Positions 61,256 to 64,000 of a DNA stretch of 64,000 nt are shown here, piece by piece (positions within the stretch are counted from its first letter, which is position 1; the number at the start of each line of letters is the position of its first letter). Source of the stretch: Coriobacteriaceae bacterium (GTDB lineage: Bacteria; Actinomycetota; Coriobacteriia; Coriobacteriales; Coriobacteriaceae). The notes beneath the pieces were generated by a model. That model was given only the letters and a program-made list of their open reading frames with translations. It searched no databases and was not told where the DNA came from. A program made the position numbers and the translations under genes. The stretch covers positions 124,001 through 188,000 of the forward strand of contig CADFMD010000001.1 of assembly GCA_902835305.1 (NCBI GenBank), in the 5' to 3' direction.

Positions 61256-61993
61256 ATGGATAACTATTTGGACTTGATGCGCGCTCGCCGCGAGCAGATT
61301 CTGGAACGTTTTTATGCGGCGCTCGATCGCGCGGGCCGCCCCCACGACGCCGCGCGCCTCATTGCCGTGTCCAAGACCGTTGGTGTCGATGAGACCGTTG
61401 CCGCCATCCAGGCGGGGTATCGCCATTTTGCCGAGAACCGCCCGCAGGAGCTGGTTCGCAAGCTCACGGGTCTGGCGGAGCATCCGGAGCTGCCCGAGGT
61501 GCGCTTCGATATGATCGGCAACCTGCAGACCAATAAGATCAATGCGGTGCTGGGCTCAGCCGAGCTGATTCACTCGGTGGGTTCGCTGCATCTGGCACAG
61601 GCGATCTCGAGCCGTGCTGTCCGCAAGATTGAGGCAGGCGAGCTCGCCGTCCTCCAGCGTGTGCTCATTGAGGTCAATGTGAGTGGTGAGGAGTCGAAGG
61701 GAGGCTTTTCGCCCGATGAGATTCGCGCCGCCGCGGGTGAGCTTGCGGAGCTTGAGGGAATTTGCGTGCAGGGGCTTATGACTATGGCGCCCCGGGGGAA
61801 TAAGGATGTGGCACGCCGCACCTTTGCGGGGCTTCGTGAGCTGAGGGATGAGCTGGAGGCGGCGCATCCCGATTTGAACCTGCCTGAGCTTTCCTGCGGC
61901 ATGAGCGAGGACTTTGAGCCTGCCCTTGAGGAGGGCTCTACGCTCGTTCGCCTGGGCAGGGTAGTATTTAGCCCGGAGTTTGCAGTAAAATAA
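61256..61993 (+). CDS. yggS: PLP homeostasis protein YggS
   Basis: A 245-residue fold-type III PLP-binding protein. PLP Lys in RLIAVSKTVGVDE; FAENRPQELVRK; FDMIGNLQTNKI; LRELRDEL and LSCGMSEDFEPALEEGSTLVR. Buffers PLP and amino-acid balance. ATG at 61256 after CGGAGGCG. Commonly adjoins sepF and divIVA in Gram-positives. Confidence 0.94.
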   Translation: MDNYLDLMRARREQILERFYAALDRAGRPHDAARLIAVSKTVGVDETVAAIQAGYRHFAENRPQELVRKLTGLAEHPELPEVRFDMIGNLQTNKINAVLGSAELIHSVGSLHLAQAISSRAVRKIEAGELAVLQRVLIEVNVSGEESKGGFSPDEIRAAAGELAELEGICVQGLMTMAPRGNKDVARRTFAGLRELRDELEAAHPDLNLPELSCGMSEDFEPALEEGSTLVRLGRVVFSPEFAVK

Positions 61994-62053
61994 GGCTCTG
62001 AAGTGCGCACTGATTATCGGGGCGCCTGCACTAAACCGCGAGAGGACACAACC

Positions 62054-62776
62054 ATGGGCTTCCTTGACGAGATTAAAAATAAGATGCACCTGGGCGGCCA
62101 GCAGGGTTACGACCAGGGTTATGGCCAGGACGACGACTACGGCTACGATGACGGCTATGACGATGGTTATCAGGGCAACGGCTACAGCGGTGCTTCGGGC
62201 GAGGGCTTCTACACCCAAGACGAGCCGAGCAACGGCCTGCTTGGTCAGACGCGCCGTGGTGAAGCTGAGTCGGTTGCCGTGTATACGCGCTCCGGTCAGC
62301 TGGTCGGCGATGACTCCCGCCATGCCACGACGTATAACCCGCCTTCGCGCTCGCAGGACAGCGTTGCGAGCGGTTATCGTCCTGGTGCCTATGACACGCC
62401 GTCGAGCTACGCCGAGAACACCCGCGCCCGTGCCGCCGCTGCGCCCGCGCCTGCGCCGAGCGATGCCTCGGCCTATGCGAGCAATATCATCAACGCCACG
62501 CCGCAACTGCCGGCCTATGTCCTGCGCCCCGAGAGCTATGACGACGTGGAGACCGTGGTGCGCCGCGTTCGCACCAAGCAGCCTGTCGCACTGATTTTTG
62601 TGGGCGTACGCACCGAAGTTGCCAAGCGCGTCTTGGACTTCTCTTACGGCTTTGCCTGCGGTCTGGGCGCCACGGTCAAGGAGGTAGGCGACCGCGTGTT
62701 CATGGTGCTGCCCGCCGGTTGCGAGGTCAAAGATTCCGATCTCAAGAAGCTTCGTGCCGACGGCTACCTTAAGTAA
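62054..62776 (+). CDS. sepF: Cell division protein SepF
   Basis: A 240-residue SepF. N-terminal membrane-binding amphipathic segment MGFLDEIKNKMHLGG; then a long linker with Gly-Tyr-Asp repeats (DDYGYDDGYDDGYQG) and Ala/Pro-rich stretch; then the DUF552 core (VLRPESYDDVETVVRRVRTK, RVLDFSYGFACGLGA, VFMVLPAGCEV). Anchors FtsZ to the membrane and aligns the ring in the absence of FtsA. Confidence 0.95.
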   Translation: MGFLDEIKNKMHLGGQQGYDQGYGQDDDYGYDDGYDDGYQGNGYSGASGEGFYTQDEPSNGLLGQTRRGEAESVAVYTRSGQLVGDDSRHATTYNPPSRSQDSVASGYRPGAYDTPSSYAENTRARAAAAPAPAPSDASAYASNIINATPQLPAYVLRPESYDDVETVVRRVRTKQPVALIFVGVRTEVAKRVLDFSYGFACGLGATVKEVGDRVFMVLPAGCEVKDSDLKKLRADGYLK

Positions 62777-62797
62777 AGACAAGACGAGGAGATTCCC

Positions 62798-63079
62798 ATC
62801 AACATCTACACTATCGTCCAGCTGGTCAACACGCTGTTCAACTTCTATTCCACGCTCATTGTCGTCTACTGCTTTATGACGTGGATTCCCATGAAGCAGG
62901 GTGGTTTACTTCAGGATATTGCTGCGGTGCTCGATAGCGTGTGCGGTCCGTGGCTCAACCTGTTCCGTCGTTTCATTCCGCCGATGGGCGGTATCGATTT
63001 TTCGCCGGTCGTTGCGATTATTGCGTTGCAGTTGGTGCAGAGGCTGGTTCTGCAGCTTCTTATAGGTATACTCGTATAG
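62798..63079 (+). CDS. yggT: YggT family membrane protein, apparent ATC start
   Basis: A 93-residue two-span protein. The translation from the ATC reads (I)NIYTIVQLVNTLFNFYSTL, then YCFMTWIPMKQGG, WLNLFRRFIPPMGGIDFSPV and VAIIALQLVQRLV, all typical YggT. GAGGAG lies at the ideal six bases before the ATC at 62798. There is no ATG, GTG or TTG between the sepF stop and the ATC, and the next ATG (62876) would delete the first span. The frame is the same as sepF, from which it is separated by TAA. Confidence 0.82.
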   Translation: MNIYTIVQLVNTLFNFYSTLIVVYCFMTWIPMKQGGLLQDIAAVLDSVCGPWLNLFRRFIPPMGGIDFSPVVAIIALQLVQRLVLQLLIGILV

Positions 63080-63140
63080 AACTGACTTTGTAACTTACGT
63101 CGGGCGTGTAGCGCCGAGGCGATGAAAAAGGAGACTTGTT

Positions 63141-63818
63141 ATGGCTATTACCCCTGCAGACATCCAGGCTCAGACTTTCTCTGAGGCCAAGCGTGGCTAC
63201 GATCCTGCCGAGGTCGACGTCTTCTTGGAGACGCTGTCCTCCGAGGTTGACGCTATGCTCGCTAAGATCGTCGACCTTAAGGGTCGTCTGACTGCTACCG
63301 AGCAGCAGCTTGCCGATGCACAGGCTCAGCTTGCCCAGGCTCAGGATGCCACCGCCCAGGCCGTTCCCGCCGCCCCCGTGGCTGCTCCCGCCCCTGACTT
63401 CTCCGCTCAGGAGCGCCAGATTTCCGCTGCCCTGATCGCTGCCCAGCAGACCGCTGAGACCATCGTCAACGATGCCAACGAGAACGCTGAGCGTATCCGC
63501 AACGAGGCTGACGCCAAGGCCCGCGAGGTTATCCGCCAGGCTCTGACCGAAAAGCAGGCCGAGCTCGAGGAAATCGATCGTCTCAAGGCTTCCCGTGAGG
63601 AGTTCAAGGCCGAGTATCTCAAGCTCATCCAGCACTTCATGGACGATGCCCAGAACTCCTTCCCGGCCGACCTCATGGCCTCCACGCCGGTCGGTTCTGC
63701 CGCTTCTCCCGCGGTGACCGTTCCCGCCGCCGAGCCGCTGCCCGTCGCCGATCCGGTTGTCCCCGTGGCCGATCCCTTCGCCCCGATCGACAACTTTGCC
63801 GCCGACGACCTGGACTAA
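63141..63818 (+). CDS. divIVA: Polar growth/division protein DivIVA
   Basis: A 225-residue DivIVA/Wag31-like protein. N-terminal lipid-binding domain ITPADIQAQTFSEAKRGYDP and AEVDVFLETLSSEVDAML; a coiled coil follows, interrupted by an Ala/Pro linker near 75-95, then a second coiled coil and a disordered acidic tail. Marks poles and septa. GGAG precedes the ATG. Confidence 0.94.
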   Translation: MAITPADIQAQTFSEAKRGYDPAEVDVFLETLSSEVDAMLAKIVDLKGRLTATEQQLADAQAQLAQAQDATAQAVPAAPVAAPAPDFSAQERQISAALIAAQQTAETIVNDANENAERIRNEADAKAREVIRQALTEKQAELEEIDRLKASREEFKAEYLKLIQHFMDDAQNSFPADLMASTPVGSAASPAVTVPAAEPLPVADPVVPVADPFAPIDNFAADDLD

Positions 63819-63844
63819 CACCAGAACTACAATCTAGTGTCCGT

Positions 63845-63876
63845 AAGAGGAGCTCGCATTAGCGGGCTCCTCTTTA
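63845..63876 (+). terminator. Terminator of divIVA
   Basis: AAGAGGAGC-N12-GCTCCTCTT plus T: closes the cluster. Confidence 0.85.
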
Positions 63877-63896
63877 GTAGATTTTTGGGACATGCC

Positions 63897-64000
63897 TTAA
63901 TTTCTACCTTTTTTAATAATTTTGAATACAGTGCTCTTCGGAACGCCTGTCACGAGTTCGATTTGCTTGAGAGACAAGCCAACGCTGGCTAACTTTAACA
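63897..64000 (-). CDS. C-terminal helix-turn-helix fragment
   Basis: On the minus strand the last 34 codons of a gene run into the window edge, ending TAA at 63897. The residues ASVGLSLKQIELVTGVPKST followed by VFKIIKKGRN form a helix-turn-helix like that of resolvase/transposase or Trp-repressor-type tails. Too short for a family call. Composition is AT-rich, unlike the cluster. Confidence 0.55.
   Translation of the reverse strand, partial: LKLASVGLSLKQIELVTGVPKSTVFKIIKKGRN

Overview
The window looks like a chromosomal segment of a Collinsella-like member of the Coriobacteriia (Actinomycetota). The basis is GC-rich coding sequence with strong G/C preference at third positions, a division cluster without ftsA but with sepF, yggT and divIVA, an arginine deiminase region, and an acetate kinase/phosphotransacetylase locus. 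The genus is inferred from gene content and style; no search was run.

Layout. Bases 1-196 are the end of an Asp/Glu racemase-family gene. Bases 322-3807 (minus) hold an ECF-type importer (S component, fused double ATPase, T component) behind a short leader peptide with three consecutive Trp codons and an attenuator, which suggests tryptophan-controlled uptake. Bases 4001-7129 (minus) hold a membrane-anchored C69 dipeptidase, a 30-residue membrane peptide and a lipid-kinase-family protein. Bases 7228-11390 (plus) hold RNase D, a zinc metallopeptidase, exonuclease VII (xseA, xseB) and a HIT protein. Bases 11432-13602 carry a LysR regulator and an MFS transporter of less GC-rich style. Bases 13723-17576 hold two tandem acetate kinase paralogues convergent with pta. 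Bases 17808-20034 hold UDP-galactopyranose mutase overlapping a family 2 glycosyltransferase. Bases 20408-26672 (minus) hold a P1-family peptidase, Maf, a DJ-1/PfpI protein, a TrmA/RumA-type RNA methyltransferase and polyphosphate kinase.

Bases 27221-34271 form an arginine catabolism region: arcA copy 1, an aminotransferase (ArcT-like), arcA copy 2 (virtually identical DNA over about 1267 bp), ornithine carbamoyltransferase and a YfcC-type transporter. Carbamate kinase is not in the window. A DUF1846 protein, a small winged-helix protein, pyrG and xerD follow. From 40198 the division and cell wall cluster runs mraZ, rsmH, ftsL-like, PBP, murF, mraY, murD, ftsW, murG, murC, murB, ftsQ, ftsZ, pgeF, then a pst-phoU phosphate operon, then yggS, sepF, yggT and divIVA. 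murE, ddl and ftsA are missing from the cluster. The window ends in the C-terminal helix-turn-helix of a minus-strand gene.

The most unusual signals are the Trp leader attenuator; a family of nested long palindromes (16451-16579, 20067-20176, 20271-20395), two of which are opposite-orientation copies with compensatory stem changes and unrelated perfect outer arms; the homogenised arcA duplicates with parallel leaders; a yggT gene whose only sensible start codon is ATC; and candidate MraZ sites in a G-rich tract before the mraZ promoter. No rRNA, tRNA, CRISPR array or complete insertion sequence was seen.
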